Counted from the first letter of the stretch, positions 7,651 to 17,373 are shown. The stretch: DNA of 64,000 nucleotides from Daejeonella sp. H1SJ63 (GCF_029360775.1 NZ_JARKMZ010000041.1:1-64000), one strand, 5' to 3'. A program made the numbers and translations. Notes: generated from the sequence alone by a model not told the origin.

Positions 7651-8535
7651 ATGAAGATTGCAATTTACGGCAGACAATTCAATAATTCTGTATTACCACA
7701 TGTACAGCAGGTTTTTGACAGTCTTGCCGGATATGATATAGAAGCCTTTGTTTATGATAAATACAATCATTTTATCTCTGGCAAAATATTCTTTCCAAAG
7801 AAGTTTCAGATATTCAGAAATTATCAGGATCTGATCTCTGCCAAAGTTGATGTAATGATTAGTCTGGGTGGTGATGGTACACTTCTTGACACCGTTACAC
7901 TTATCCGTGATTCAAATATTCCGGTTATTGGTATCAATTTCGGCAGACTGGGATTTCTGGCAAGTATCAATAAAAATGATATTGAATCTGCGATAAATAG
8001 TCTGGTAAACAGGGATTTTACATTGGATAAGCGTGTTCAGTTATGTATTGAGTCAGATCTTAAGCTTTTTGGAAATGAAAACTTTGCATTGAATGATGTA
8101 ACCATACATAAGCGTGATACTTCTGCAATGATGATTGTCCATGCCTATCTGAACGGAGAGTTTCTGAATTCATACTGGGCCGATGGAATAATTATCGCAA
8201 CTCCAACCGGTTCTACAGCCTATTCATTAAGCTGTGGAGGCCCGATTATATTTCCGGGTTCAGGAAATATGGTTGTAACCCCTATTTCTCCGCATAATCT
8301 CAATGTAAGGCCGATTGTGATTTCGGATACCAATATTCTCTCTTTCGAAATTGAAGGCAGGAGTTCAAAATATTTACTTACCTGCGATGCCAGAACAGAG
8401 GTAATTGATACCTCGATAAAAGTGAGTGTAAAAAAAGCAGGATTTGGAATTAATCTGATCCGCTTGAGTAATGAAAACTATTTGTCTACGTTAAGGAATA
8501 AGTTGCTTTGGGGGATTGATACCAGAAATTATTAA
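7651..8535 (+). CDS. nadK: NAD kinase
   Basis: Phosphorylates NAD to NADP using ATP or polyphosphate. It has 294 residues, the common bacterial length. The diagnostic GGDG (73-76) in SLGGDGTLLD is present, as are NDVTIHK and the TPTGSTAYSLSCGGPI segment that shapes the active site. It is flanked closely by the CBS gene (9 bp) and porG (17 bp), indicating an operon in which a core-metabolism gene sits next to a secretion gene, an arrangement I associate with Bacteroidota. Confidence 0.96.
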   Translation: MKIAIYGRQFNNSVLPHVQQVFDSLAGYDIEAFVYDKYNHFISGKIFFPKKFQIFRNYQDLISAKVDVMISLGGDGTLLDTVTLIRDSNIPVIGINFGRLGFLASINKNDIESAINSLVNRDFTLDKRVQLCIESDLKLFGNENFALNDVTIHKRDTSAMMIVHAYLNGEFLNSYWADGIIIATPTGSTAYSLSCGGPIIFPGSGNMVVTPISPHNLNVRPIVISDTNILSFEIEGRSSKYLLTCDARTEVIDTSIKVSVKKAGFGINLIRLSNENYLSTLRNKLLWGIDTRNY

Positions 8536-8552
8536 GAACAGGCTTTTATTGC

Positions 8553-9344
8553 ATGCGTAATATACTGCTGATCATTATTTTATTGTTTGTAAGTAATCTG
8601 GTTTCAGCACAGACATGGGAAGCAGGCGGCTTTATCGGCAGTTCAGGCTATATGGGGGATATTAATCCGGTTAGGCCCGATAAATTCACTGATCCTGCCT
8701 TTGGTGCTCTGGTTAAAAGAAATTTTAACGCTTACTGGTCGGCAAAGCTTAACTTCATGCAAGGTAAAGTGCGGGCTGATGATGCAAAATCTTCTAATCC
8801 ATATCAGATAGAAAGAAATCTTAATTTTTACTCGTCGGTTTCTGAGTTATCACTCCAGGTAGAGTTCAATTTGTTCAAATATATGCCCGGCGAAATTATG
8901 GGTTATGGAGGCAGAAGGCTTAGTCCTTATATTTTTACCGGCTTCGCTTCCTTCTCTTTTAATCCTAAAACAAATTATAATGGTTCTGAAGTTGAGCTGA
9001 TACCTGTGCAGACTGAGGCTGTTCTATACAAGGGAAATGCATTTAGTATACCCTATGGGGCAGGTATCAAGTATAATGTAAAAGGGAATTTGAGTCTTAT
9101 TGCTGAGATTGGATACAGAACCGCATTTACCGATTATCTTGATGATATCAGCGGGAGATACCCTGATTTTAGTGCGATTGCTCCTGCAAGTACTTATACG
9201 GTGCAATTGTCTGATCGTTCTATTGCACCTAAAATAGGTGCTCCCGATACTCAGCGTGGAGACTTTCGTCCCAGAGATACTTATATGTTCACGGGTATAA
9301 GCCTTACGTATACCTTTGTTCCAATTAAGTGCCCTACGTTTTAA
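8553..9344 (+). CDS. porG: Type IX secretion protein PorG (DUF6089-type barrel)
   Basis: Outer-membrane beta-barrel proposed to anchor the periplasmic PorK/PorN ring of the type IX secretion system. It has 263 residues with a signal peptide ending ..LVSAQ (about 1-20). The mature N-terminus (TWEAGGFIGSSGYMGDINP) is characteristic of the DUF6089 family, and amphipathic strands follow. The context CBS-nadK-porG-uppS-bamA-ompH supports the call, because PorG-type genes recur next to uppS/bamA in this phylum. Confidence 0.85.
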   Translation: MRNILLIIILLFVSNLVSAQTWEAGGFIGSSGYMGDINPVRPDKFTDPAFGALVKRNFNAYWSAKLNFMQGKVRADDAKSSNPYQIERNLNFYSSVSELSLQVEFNLFKYMPGEIMGYGGRRLSPYIFTGFASFSFNPKTNYNGSEVELIPVQTEAVLYKGNAFSIPYGAGIKYNVKGNLSLIAEIGYRTAFTDYLDDISGRYPDFSAIAPASTYTVQLSDRSIAPKIGAPDTQRGDFRPRDTYMFTGISLTYTFVPIKCPTF

Positions 9345-9502
9345 GTATTTGAACCGGGATAAATTAACACATTTCTATTGAGCCCTGAATAATACATAAC
9401 CAATACTCATAACAAGTATAAATAATTAATTAATAGATATTTTCCGTTTTTGAAGGGTCAAATCTGTTTCAATTCTTGTAGTAGAATAATGCAATTAAGT
9501 CA

Positions 9503-9510
9503 TAACTTTG
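9503..9510 (+). promoter_or_regulatory. Putative -7 element TAACTTTG upstream of uppS
   Basis: Exact TAnnTTTG match in the 271-bp spacer between porG and uppS, with a TTG 24 nt upstream (9476-9478). It would start a leader of about 100 nt and drive uppS-bamA-ompH-ompH. Confidence 0.5.
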
Positions 9511-9615
9511 CATCGCAAAATTTTAGAACAATTTTTGAGTGCATGTTTCATGAAAATTGAATGAGTGTGCTGAGATTAATCATTATTCTGGTTCTGATTT
9601 TTTAATTAATAATCA

Positions 9616-10356
9616 ATGAGTTTACTTGAACAGATAGATAAAGATAGGTTGCCTCTGCACGTGGCTGTTATTATGGACGGTAATGGACGCTGGGCGAAAG
9701 AAAAAGGTAAACTGCGGGTTTTTGGTCATCAGAACGGCGTTGTGGCAGTAAGAGATACTGTTGAAGGTGCTGTTGAACTGGGTATTAAATATCTGACACT
9801 TTATGCGTTTTCAACTGAAAACTGGAATCGCCCTAAACTGGAAGTGATGGCCCTGATGGAATTGCTTGTTTCTACGATCAGTAAAGAAACTAAGACCCTG
9901 ATGGATAACGGGGTTAAACTTAATGCAATCGGGAATTTAAACTCCCTGCCTGAAAAGTGTCACAAGCAGTTGAAGGAGGCTATGGAGAAAACGTCAGCGA
10001 ACACCAATTGTACACTTACTCTGGCTTTGAGTTACAGCTCCCGATGGGAGATAACCGAGGCAAGCAGAAAAATAGCTGAGAAAGTAAGGGATGGAGAGTT
10101 GAGATCCGAAGATATAACTGAGGAAGTTGTTAGTGCCCACCTTAGTACTGCCGGTATGCCTGATCCTGAACTGATGATACGCACCAGCGGAGAACATCGG
10201 ATCAGCAATTATCTCTTATGGCAAATCGCATACGCTGAACTCTATTTCACACCCAAATTATGGCCGGATTTCAGAAGACAGGATCTTTTTGAAGCCGTCA
10301 TTGATTATCAGAAACGTGAGAGACGTTTCGGAATGACCAGTGAACAGCTGAACTAA
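9616..10356 (+). CDS. uppS: Undecaprenyl diphosphate synthase (cis-isoprenyl transferase)
   Basis: Adds isopentenyl units to farnesyl diphosphate to make the undecaprenyl carrier for peptidoglycan and surface glycans. It has 246 residues. The substrate motif HVAVIMDGNGRWA with the catalytic Asp, the region near FSTENWNRP, and the C-terminal RTSGEHRISNYLLWQ are all intact. It begins the envelope cluster: bamA follows after 62 bp, then the two Skp-like genes. A promoter candidate lies about 105 bp upstream. Confidence 0.96.
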   Translation: MSLLEQIDKDRLPLHVAVIMDGNGRWAKEKGKLRVFGHQNGVVAVRDTVEGAVELGIKYLTLYAFSTENWNRPKLEVMALMELLVSTISKETKTLMDNGVKLNAIGNLNSLPEKCHKQLKEAMEKTSANTNCTLTLALSYSSRWEITEASRKIAEKVRDGELRSEDITEEVVSAHLSTAGMPDPELMIRTSGEHRISNYLLWQIAYAELYFTPKLWPDFRRQDLFEAVIDYQKRERRFGMTSEQLN

Positions 10357-10418
10357 TTTTTCAATTTAACACTTTTTAACAAGCGATTAGCTTATTTTAG
10401 CATCGATAAATACATCAA

Positions 10419-12962
10419 ATGAACCGCATTTTCGTCTTATTGTTATTGCTCATATCCGGCACTTCAGCTATGGCCCAGTTTGGAAGAACAGGTGCTCCCA
10501 CACCTGCCAGAACTACATCGAATGAAGAGCTTAGTTATCTGAATCCCAAAGAGTTTGTGATAGGAGGTACTACCGTAAGCGGTACTGAATTTCTGGATAA
10601 AGATGTATTGATAACCATCTCTAAACTGACTAAGGGAGACAGGATTACCGTGCCGGGAGATGCTACATCCAATGCGGTAAAAAATCTGTGGACTCAGGGC
10701 CTTTTTGATGATGTTAAGCTGAATATCTCAGAGATCAGATCGGATTCAATCTTTTTTGAGATCGTTGTTGTAGAGCGTCCGCGTTTAACCAGTATTGAGC
10801 TGATCGGACTAAAAAAAGGTGAGACAAATGATGTTCGTGAAAAGTTGAATGACAAGACCGGTAAAGTGGTGAATGAGAATTTGCTAAAGACCACTACCGA
10901 TATCATCAAAAAGCATTTTAATGAAAAGGGTTTCTTGTTTACAGATGTAAGCATTACTCAAAGGAAGGATACGGCAGCTGCAAATAACCAGATTCTTGAT
11001 ATTAAAGTGGATAAAAATGATCGGGTGAAGATTAGTGAGATCGTATTTACCGGAAATAAAGATTTTAAGAAAAAACATCTTAAGAAATACCTTAAGAAAA
11101 CCAAGAGTAAAGCAATTTATAAAGTATTTGGATCCGGTAAGTTTCTTCAGAATAAGTACGATGAAGATAAATTAACCCTCGTTTCAAAAATGCATGAAAA
11201 AGGTTACCGCGATGCTGAAATATTGAAGGATACTACCTACCGAACAGGAAAGAGCACTATTGGAATTAAGATAGATCTGTATGAAGGACCAAAATATTAT
11301 TTTGGAAATGTTACCTGGGCAGGGAATGCTAAATATTCAACAGAAATTCTGAAATCTATTCTTTCAATTAATAAGGGTGAAGTTTTTAGTGAGAAAAAGC
11401 TTGATAGAAAGCTTAGCAGCAGCCCCGGAGGTGATGACGTTTCTTCACTTTATATGAACGACGGATATCTGACTTTTAGTGTCGATCCGGTTCAGACTAA
11501 AGTGTACGGTGATACAATTGATCTGGAGATCAGACTTTATGAAGGTCCTCAGTATACCATTAACAAGATCATGGTTAAGGGGAATGAGCTTACTAATGAT
11601 AAAGTAATTTTGAGAGAGATCCGTACCAAACCCGGACAGAAATTCTCAAAAGAACTTATTGTAAGATCTACAAGAGAGATTGCTCAGCTTGGAAATTTTG
11701 ATGATACCAAGACGGATCCTAAGCCTATTAACATTAATCCGAACGAGGGAACAGTAGATATTGAGTATAATGTGGTTGAAAAGCCATCAGATCAGATTGA
11801 ATTGTCGGGTGGTTTTGGCGGTGGACGTGTTGTTGGAACACTCGGGCTTACTTTCAATAACTTTTCTGCCAGAAATATATTTAACAAGAGTGCATGGAAG
11901 CCATTACCTAAAGGAGATGGTCAGAAGTTGAGTATCAGAGGTCAGACCAACGGTAAATATTACCAATCGTATAGTTTTTCATTTTCTGAGCCATGGTTAG
12001 GGGGTAAAAAGCCTATTTATTTTGGTATAAGTGCCTTTACTTCTTTGCAGTCAAACGGATTGAAAAATAACGATATTAATCAGCAGAAGATCCGTCTGAA
12101 TGGTTTAACATTCTCACGCGGGCAGCGTTTAAAATGGCCTGATGATTATTTTCAGGCTAATACCTCAATTAACCTTCAGCAGTATATATTGAACAATTAT
12201 AATATGTTCATATTCTCTTCAGGTAATTCGTATAACTTCAACCTTACCCAGGAGTTTAGCCGTAATTCTGTTGACGCACCAATCTTTCCGACATCTGGTT
12301 CAAATATTAAGTTGACTATCCAGGCTACTCCACCTTATTCTTTACTGAATAATAAGAATTATGCAGTAGCTACGGATAAGGAAAAGTACCGTTTTACTGA
12401 ATATCATAAGTGGAAGTTTGAATCGCAGTGGTTTCAGCGAATTTATGGTAAACTGATTCTGAAAGCTCAGGCACAGTTTGGTTTCCTTGGAATCTATAAT
12501 CAGGCAATTGGTCAGTCGGCATTTGAGCGTTTCAAGCTTGGTGGCGATGGTATGCAGGGATTTGATTATTTACAGGGATCAGAGATCATTGCTATGCGTG
12601 GTTATGCAAATAATGCGGTTATTCCGGCCGGAGCTAATCCAACTATTGCCCAAGGTTCAGGAAGTCCGTTATTCAATAAGTATGTTCTTGAATTAAGACA
12701 TCCGATAACTGCAAGTCAGACTGCAACAATTTTTGTTCTGGCTTTTGCTGAGGGGGGTAATACATGGAATACTTTCCGCGACTTTGCGCCGTTTAATATC
12801 AGACGTACTGCAGGTGTTGGAGCAAGAGTATTTTTACCGATTTTTGGTTTGCTGGGTATAGATTACGGATTTGCGTTTGATAAGATTCCGGGATTACCTG
12901 AAAATGGAAGAAATCCGTTTACCTTCAGTATTTCTCAGGCAATGAACGGAGGATTTAAATAA
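10419..12962 (+). CDS. bamA: Outer membrane assembly factor BamA
   Basis: Central subunit of the outer-membrane protein insertion machine. It has 847 residues: a signal peptide (1-19, ..SAMAQ), a region of about five POTRA domains (roughly 45-430), and an Omp85 beta-barrel (about 455-847) with a gapped-family VRGY-like segment (AMRGYANN). The C-terminus is the usual last strand (FTFSISQAMNGGFK). An N-terminal low-complexity stretch after the signal precedes POTRA1. It lies between uppS and two OmpH/Skp genes, the classic envelope neighbourhood. A near-match -7 (TATTTTAG, 10393-10400) precedes the ATG by 18 nt. Confidence 0.95.
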   Translation: MNRIFVLLLLLISGTSAMAQFGRTGAPTPARTTSNEELSYLNPKEFVIGGTTVSGTEFLDKDVLITISKLTKGDRITVPGDATSNAVKNLWTQGLFDDVKLNISEIRSDSIFFEIVVVERPRLTSIELIGLKKGETNDVREKLNDKTGKVVNENLLKTTTDIIKKHFNEKGFLFTDVSITQRKDTAAANNQILDIKVDKNDRVKISEIVFTGNKDFKKKHLKKYLKKTKSKAIYKVFGSGKFLQNKYDEDKLTLVSKMHEKGYRDAEILKDTTYRTGKSTIGIKIDLYEGPKYYFGNVTWAGNAKYSTEILKSILSINKGEVFSEKKLDRKLSSSPGGDDVSSLYMNDGYLTFSVDPVQTKVYGDTIDLEIRLYEGPQYTINKIMVKGNELTNDKVILREIRTKPGQKFSKELIVRSTREIAQLGNFDDTKTDPKPININPNEGTVDIEYNVVEKPSDQIELSGGFGGGRVVGTLGLTFNNFSARNIFNKSAWKPLPKGDGQKLSIRGQTNGKYYQSYSFSFSEPWLGGKKPIYFGISAFTSLQSNGLKNNDINQQKIRLNGLTFSRGQRLKWPDDYFQANTSINLQQYILNNYNMFIFSSGNSYNFNLTQEFSRNSVDAPIFPTSGSNIKLTIQATPPYSLLNNKNYAVATDKEKYRFTEYHKWKFESQWFQRIYGKLILKAQAQFGFLGIYNQAIGQSAFERFKLGGDGMQGFDYLQGSEIIAMRGYANNAVIPAGANPTIAQGSGSPLFNKYVLELRHPITASQTATIFVLAFAEGGNTWNTFRDFAPFNIRRTAGVGARVFLPIFGLLGIDYGFAFDKIPGLPENGRNPFTFSISQAMNGGFK

Positions 12963-13023
12963 TCGGGATTTTAGTCGGAAGGTATAAAAGGCATTCCGGT
13001 TTAATCAAAACAATTATATTCTA

Positions 13024-13554
13024 ATGAAAAAAATCGTTATAATAGCATTCTTATTAGTTCTTTCAGGTTTTGGAGCATTTGCTCAGCGGTTTGCCTATGT
13101 AGACAGTGAATATATTCTGAAACATATTCCGGAATATAATTCTTCACAAAAACAGCTGGATGCTTTGTCTGCACAATGGCAAAAGGATGTTGATGCTAAG
13201 TTTGCTGCAATTGAGGGTCTTTTCAAGGCGTATCAGGCAGATCAGGTTTTGCTGACTGAGGAAATGAAAAAGAACCGTGAGAATGAAATAATTGAAAAGG
13301 AAAAGGAAGCAAAGGAATTTCAGAGGGTAAAGTTTGGATTTGAAGGTGAACTTTTTCAGGTTCGTACCAAATTGATAAAACCCATTCAGGAACGTGTTTC
13401 TAAAGCTATTCAGGCAGTTGCAGATGCTCAGCAGCTTGATATGATATTTGATAAGAACAGCGAGATTACACTATTATATGCTAGTCCGCGTTTAGATAAA
13501 AGTAATGACGTTATTATACGTTTAGGATATAAACCGGGGACGTTAACTAAATAA
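13024..13554 (+). CDS. OmpH/Skp-family periplasmic chaperone, copy 1
   Basis: Periplasmic chaperone that holds unfolded outer-membrane proteins before BamA insertion. It has 176 residues: a signal peptide ending ..FGAFAQ, a beta-strand start RFAYVDSEYILKHIPEY, a long charged coiled-coil (about 45-115), and the returning strand region with IFDKNSEITLLYA. It is 61 bp after bamA and 39 bp before a second copy. The two copies are clearly diverged, so this is not a recent duplication. Confidence 0.9.
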   Translation: MKKIVIIAFLLVLSGFGAFAQRFAYVDSEYILKHIPEYNSSQKQLDALSAQWQKDVDAKFAAIEGLFKAYQADQVLLTEEMKKNRENEIIEKEKEAKEFQRVKFGFEGELFQVRTKLIKPIQERVSKAIQAVADAQQLDMIFDKNSEITLLYASPRLDKSNDVIIRLGYKPGTLTK

Positions 13555-13593
13555 AATCTCACTAAATACAAACACAAACAGAATACAAGAAAA

Positions 13594-14139
13594 ATGAAAA
13601 ATTTATTAAGAATAGGGGTGCTTGCAGTTGGATTGTTCCTTGCAGTGGATTCGGCAAACGCTCAGCAGAAGTTTGGACACATTAACTCAGCCGATCTTCT
13701 TCAGGCCATGCCTGAAATGAAAACTGCTGATGCCAATTTTCAGACTTTTGCAAAAGCAAAACAGACATCTCTGGAATTGATGGATGCCGAGCGACAAAAA
13801 CAGATGAAAAGCTACGAGGAGAAATACAAAACATTGAGCGAAGCAAACAGAGCAGTTCTGGAAAAGGAATTAACTACTATTGGTGCAAGTATTCAGGATC
13901 TGGAAAAGCGTATTACTGATGCTCAGGAGAAAGCTCAGGAAGAATTAACCGCAAAACGTTCTGAACTTTATCAGCCGGTATTTAAGAAAGCAGAAGAAGC
14001 GGTTAAAGCTGTTGCCAAAGAAAAGGGATTTGCTTATGTATTTGATGTTTCACAGCCCGGAGTTGTTTATTTCGATGGTGGTGAAGATCTGATCACAGCC
14101 GTGAAAACTAAATTAGGGATTGCTGCAGCTGCTAAATAG
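13594..14139 (+). CDS. OmpH/Skp-family periplasmic chaperone, copy 2
   Basis: Second Skp-like protein, 181 residues, with a signal peptide ending ..NANAQ, the typical KFGHINSADLLQAMPEM start and a coiled-coil arm (about 50-125), ending in LGIAAAAK. Tandem OmpH genes behind bamA are usual in Bacteroidota. The pair may form homo- or hetero-trimers; the sequence does not decide this. The unit ends at a strong terminator 23 bp downstream. Confidence 0.9.
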   Translation: MKNLLRIGVLAVGLFLAVDSANAQQKFGHINSADLLQAMPEMKTADANFQTFAKAKQTSLELMDAERQKQMKSYEEKYKTLSEANRAVLEKELTTIGASIQDLEKRITDAQEKAQEELTAKRSELYQPVFKKAEEAVKAVAKEKGFAYVFDVSQPGVVYFDGGEDLITAVKTKLGIAAAAK

Positions 14140-14161
14140 TCTCACTTTAAGATTAAAGGAT

Positions 14162-14196
14162 AAAAAGTGCGGAGCAGAATGCTTCGCACTTTTTTT
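14162..14196 (+). terminator. Rho-independent terminator of the uppS-bamA-ompH cluster
   Basis: A 14-bp stem with one G-U pair (left arm 14162-14175, AAAAAGTGCGGAGC; right arm 14181-14194, GCTTCGCACTTTTT), 5-nt loop, running into seven to eight T. It is the clearest terminator on the plus strand in the window. Confidence 0.88.
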
Positions 14197-14250
14197 ATGC
14201 CTTTTCTCAATTTATCCCCTCATTCAGATTTATTGGAAGCAAAAAAAAAC

Positions 14251-14258
14251 TATTTTTG
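14251..14258 (+). promoter_or_regulatory. Putative -7 element TATTTTTG for murI
   Basis: Exact TAnnTTTG match ending 4 nt before the murI ATG. A TTG lies upstream at 14233-14235 but at a short spacing (15 nt). Confidence 0.45.
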
Positions 14259-14262
14259 AAGT

Positions 14263-15069
14263 ATGAGCTCAGCACTGCCAATTGGTATTTTTGATTCCGG
14301 TATCGGAGGACTTACTGTTGCAAATGCAATAAGGAAAATATTACCAAATGAGCAGATTATTTACTTTGGAGATACAGCTCACATGCCCTATGGCGATAAA
14401 TCTCCTGAGGCCATTAAGTTTTACAGTTTGAAAATTGCCAAGTTTTTGCTTGATAAGAATTGTAAGCTTATTCTGATTGCCTGTAACACTGCATCTGCTC
14501 ATGCATATCATGAACTGCTTCATTTTTTGGGCGACAGGATCCCCATTCTCAATGTGATTGATCCGGTAGTGGATTTTATGGTTCAATCAGGAACTCATAA
14601 GAAAATAGGGGTTATCGGAACAAAGTCAACAATACGTTCTGATATTTATGCGAAGAAATTTAAGGAGGCAGATCCCTCACTGGATGTATCATCGTTGGCA
14701 ACACCTCTGCTTGCCCCAATGATTGAGGAGGGTTTTTTTAATAATAATATCAGTAAGACCGTAATTAATTCATACCTGTCTTCTCCCAAGTTGAAAAAGA
14801 TAGACAGTCTGATTCTTGCCTGTACTCATTATCCGTTGATAAAACCAGAAATATCAGCCTACTACAACGGAAAAGTAGATATTATAAATACTGCTGAGAT
14901 AGTTGCAGATCATCTTAAAGAACGCTTGAAAGGACTTAAATTGCTTAACGAAGAACCGGCAAAACGTCATCAGTTTTTTGTTTCTGATTATACTCCTTCT
15001 TTTGCCAAAAGTACCCGGCTGTTCTTCGGAGAGAAAATACATTTGTCTTATAAACCGATATGGGATTAA
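14263..15069 (+). CDS. murI: Glutamate racemase
   Basis: Makes D-glutamate for peptidoglycan by two-cysteine acid/base racemisation. It has 268 residues, the family length. The GIFDSGIGG start (8-16), first catalytic Cys74 in ACNTASAH and second Cys187 in ACTHYPLI are all present. It is transcribed on its own from a promoter close to the ATG, after the terminator that closes the bamA cluster. The next gene, nuoH, has its own promoter element 53-60 bp after the murI stop. Confidence 0.96.
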   Translation: MSSALPIGIFDSGIGGLTVANAIRKILPNEQIIYFGDTAHMPYGDKSPEAIKFYSLKIAKFLLDKNCKLILIACNTASAHAYHELLHFLGDRIPILNVIDPVVDFMVQSGTHKKIGVIGTKSTIRSDIYAKKFKEADPSLDVSSLATPLLAPMIEEGFFNNNISKTVINSYLSSPKLKKIDSLILACTHYPLIKPEISAYYNGKVDIINTAEIVADHLKERLKGLKLLNEEPAKRHQFFVSDYTPSFAKSTRLFFGEKIHLSYKPIWD

Positions 15070-15121
15070 GTTTAATTCTAATTAATAGATAGATTTAGTA
15101 TACATTTTTAAGCATATTATG

Positions 15122-15129
15122 TAAGTTTG
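15122..15129 (+). promoter_or_regulatory. Putative -7 element TAAGTTTG for nuoH-N
   Basis: Exact TAnnTTTG match about 18 nt before the TTG start of nuoH. It suggests that the complex I membrane-arm genes form an independent transcription unit. Confidence 0.5.
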
Positions 15130-15147
15130 CCACTATAATTCTGAAAT

Positions 15148-16224
15148 TTGAGTTTTTTCCTGACATATGTACTGGTTGCTACCGCATTATTTGCTTTTAC
15201 AGCAGTTTTTACCTTGTTTGCATTATATTCTGAAAGGAAGATATCAGCCTTTATTCAGGATAGACTGGGACCAATGGAAGTTGGAAAGTATGGCTCATTA
15301 CAGGCTTTTGCTGATATTCTGAAAATGCTTCAAAAGGAATTCATTATTCCTACGGCAGCCGATAAAATCCTGTTTATTTTAGCACCAACTGTTATTTTTG
15401 TTTCGGTTTATCTGGGATTTGCTGCTCTGCCCTGGGCTCCGGGCCTGATTCCTGCATCATTGAACCTGGGTATATTTTACATTTTCGCCATCCTGTCTGT
15501 TGAAACACTCGGCATTTTGATGGCAGGATGGGGCTCAAACAATAAATATGCCCTGTTGGGTTCTATGCGGTCAGTAGCTCAAATGGTTTCCTATGAAATT
15601 CCTGCCGGTATTGCCATCATTTCTGTTGTAATGATTTCTCAAAGTCTGAATCTTCAGGAAATAAGTATAAAACAGGGAATTTTGTCTCCCGATACGATGA
15701 AATTCTTGGGCTTGTGGGATGTGAAGTCGATCGGTGGATTTCTGTCATGGAATATATTTCAGGCACCTCATTTAATTATTGCCTACCTTATTTATTTTAT
15801 CGCTTCTCTTGCTGAATGTAATCGTGCACCTTTTGATATTCCGGAAGCTGAATCTGAACTTGTAGCTGGTTTTCATATTGAATATTCCGGTTTGAGATTT
15901 GCTTTTGTCTTTCTGGCAGAGTATTCGATGATGTTTTTGGTAGGAATGATTGGGGTGGTGATGTTTTTAGGAGGGTGGAACAGTCCGCTTCCTAATATAG
16001 GCTCAGTAAAGCTGGCAACACTGACCACCGGCTTAGGCTGGGGGATTTTTTGGGTATTGATGAAAACGCTGACAGTGGTAGCAGTTCAGATCTGGATCAG
16101 ATGGACTCTGCCGCGATTGAGAGTTGATCAATTGATGAGTTTATGCTGGAAGGTGCTTACTCCCCTGGCATTCCTCTGCATGCTGATCTCAGGAATCTGG
16201 CAGTTAACGGTGATGCAGAATTGA
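15148..16224 (+). CDS. nuoH: NADH-quinone oxidoreductase subunit H
   Basis: Membrane subunit that links the quinone-binding peripheral arm to the proton-pumping arm of complex I. It has 358 residues and about eight to nine transmembrane helices. Conserved NuoH segments include [18 protein letters not shown] (30-47) and the acidic quinone-channel loop [27 protein letters not shown]. The start is TTG: an in-frame TGA lies two codons upstream and no ATG occurs before residue 43, so TTG is the only choice keeping the first helix. It heads the nuoHIJKLMN block. Confidence 0.95.
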   Translation: MSFFLTYVLVATALFAFTAVFTLFALYSERKISAFIQDRLGPMEVGKYGSLQAFADILKMLQKEFIIPTAADKILFILAPTVIFVSVYLGFAALPWAPGLIPASLNLGIFYIFAILSVETLGILMAGWGSNNKYALLGSMRSVAQMVSYEIPAGIAIISVVMISQSLNLQEISIKQGILSPDTMKFLGLWDVKSIGGFLSWNIFQAPHLIIAYLIYFIASLAECNRAPFDIPEAESELVAGFHIEYSGLRFAFVFLAEYSMMFLVGMIGVVMFLGGWNSPLPNIGSVKLATLTTGLGWGIFWVLMKTLTVVAVQIWIRWTLPRLRVDQLMSLCWKVLTPLAFLCMLISGIWQLTVMQN

Positions 16225-16252
16225 ATTTTTGAATCCGGATAAATCAGAAAAT

Positions 16253-16843
16253 ATGCTTTTTAAGGTTATAAATGCTTTCAAAACAGTAATAAAAGGCCTG
16301 AGCCTTACGCTCAGACATTTCTTTGCTGCCAAAGAAAGCAGAACTATAAGGCCCATTAATGATCCGGAATATTTTTCGCAGAATACTGGTACTACAACCA
16401 TTCAGTATCCTCATGCAAAACTTCCGGTTCCGGATGTTGGCCGGTATCAGCTGGATGTTGAAATGGATGATTGCATCGTTTGTGATCTTTGTGCAAAGAT
16501 TTGTCCTGTCGACTGCATTGAAATTGAAAGTATCAAGGCTACAGAAGCCATTGGTAAAACATCCGACGGTACAACAAAAAGATTGTATGCAGCCAAATTT
16601 GATATAGATATGGCCAAATGTATGTATTGCGGTTTATGTACGGTTGTTTGTCCGACAGAATGTATAGTAATGACAGATACGTACGACAGGAGTATGACCG
16701 ATCTGAATCAGATGATCTATAAGTTTTCAGACATGAGCCCGGAGGAGGCTGAAGAAAAGAAAGTAGCACTTGATAAATTAAATGCCGAACGGCTGGCGGC
16801 AAAACAGGCGGCTGCGCAGCAAAGTTTACCTAAGCAGTTATGA
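16253..16843 (+). CDS. nuoI: NADH-quinone oxidoreductase subunit I (2x4Fe-4S)
   Basis: Peripheral-arm subunit carrying clusters N6a and N6b. Two CxxCxxCxxxCP ferredoxin motifs are visible: CIVCDLCAKICP and CMYCGLCTVVCP. ATG 16253 gives 196 residues; a TTG start at 16229 would add eight. An amphipathic N-terminal helix precedes the ferredoxin core, and the C-terminal tail is Ala/Gln/Lys-rich. Its stop overlaps the nuoJ ATG (ATGA). It is the only peripheral-arm subunit in the block. Confidence 0.95.
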   Translation: MLFKVINAFKTVIKGLSLTLRHFFAAKESRTIRPINDPEYFSQNTGTTTIQYPHAKLPVPDVGRYQLDVEMDDCIVCDLCAKICPVDCIEIESIKATEAIGKTSDGTTKRLYAAKFDIDMAKCMYCGLCTVVCPTECIVMTDTYDRSMTDLNQMIYKFSDMSPEEAEEKKVALDKLNAERLAAKQAAAQQSLPKQL

Positions 16844-17373
16844 GTTCAGAACAGATCATATTTTATTTTTTTGCTGCTATGGTATTGATCTCGGCTTTAC
16901 TGGTGGTAAGCATACATAACCTGGTGAGGAGTATATTTTTATTTTTTGTTACTCTGTTTTCGCTGGCAGCCCTCTATGTATTTGCTTTCGCTGATTTTGT
17001 CGCTATCACCCAGGTCGTAATTTATGTAGGCGGGGTACTTGTTCTGATGCTTTTTGCCTTTATGCTTTCGAACAAAGAACTCTTAAGCAAAATTAATCCT
17101 GTTAAGGGAATAATCAGAGTTAATCATATTGTTGCGATTCTGGTTTGTACCTTATTTCTGTTTATTCTGTTGAATGTGATCATAAAGGCTGATTTTGAGA
17201 GCTTGTCATGGATAAAAACTGCTGATCAGATTAATGGGAAGGATAATACCGTCCATCAGATCGGCATTCAAACCATGACCCGGTATTTACTTCCTTTTGA
17301 GGTGCTCTCGGTTTTATTGCTTATGGCATTGATCGGTGCGGCTCACCTGGCAAGAAAGGAGAAAAAAGTATGA
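16840..17373 (+). CDS. nuoJ: NADH-quinone oxidoreductase subunit J
   Basis: Membrane subunit of complex I with 177 residues and five predicted helices. The FVAITQVVIYVGGVLVLMLFAFML segment contains the pi-bulge helix typical of NuoJ. It overlaps nuoI and nuoK by 4 nt on each side, so translation is coupled. Confidence 0.94.
   Translation: MSSEQIIFYFFAAMVLISALLVVSIHNLVRSIFLFFVTLFSLAALYVFAFADFVAITQVVIYVGGVLVLMLFAFMLSNKELLSKINPVKGIIRVNHIVAILVCTLFLFILLNVIIKADFESLSWIKTADQINGKDNTVHQIGIQTMTRYLLPFEVLSVLLLMALIGAAHLARKEKKV

Noticed and set aside
7651-8535. CBS protein as a fused regulator of NAD kinase
   Set aside because: The two are separate genes 9 bp apart; adjacency alone does not show regulation.
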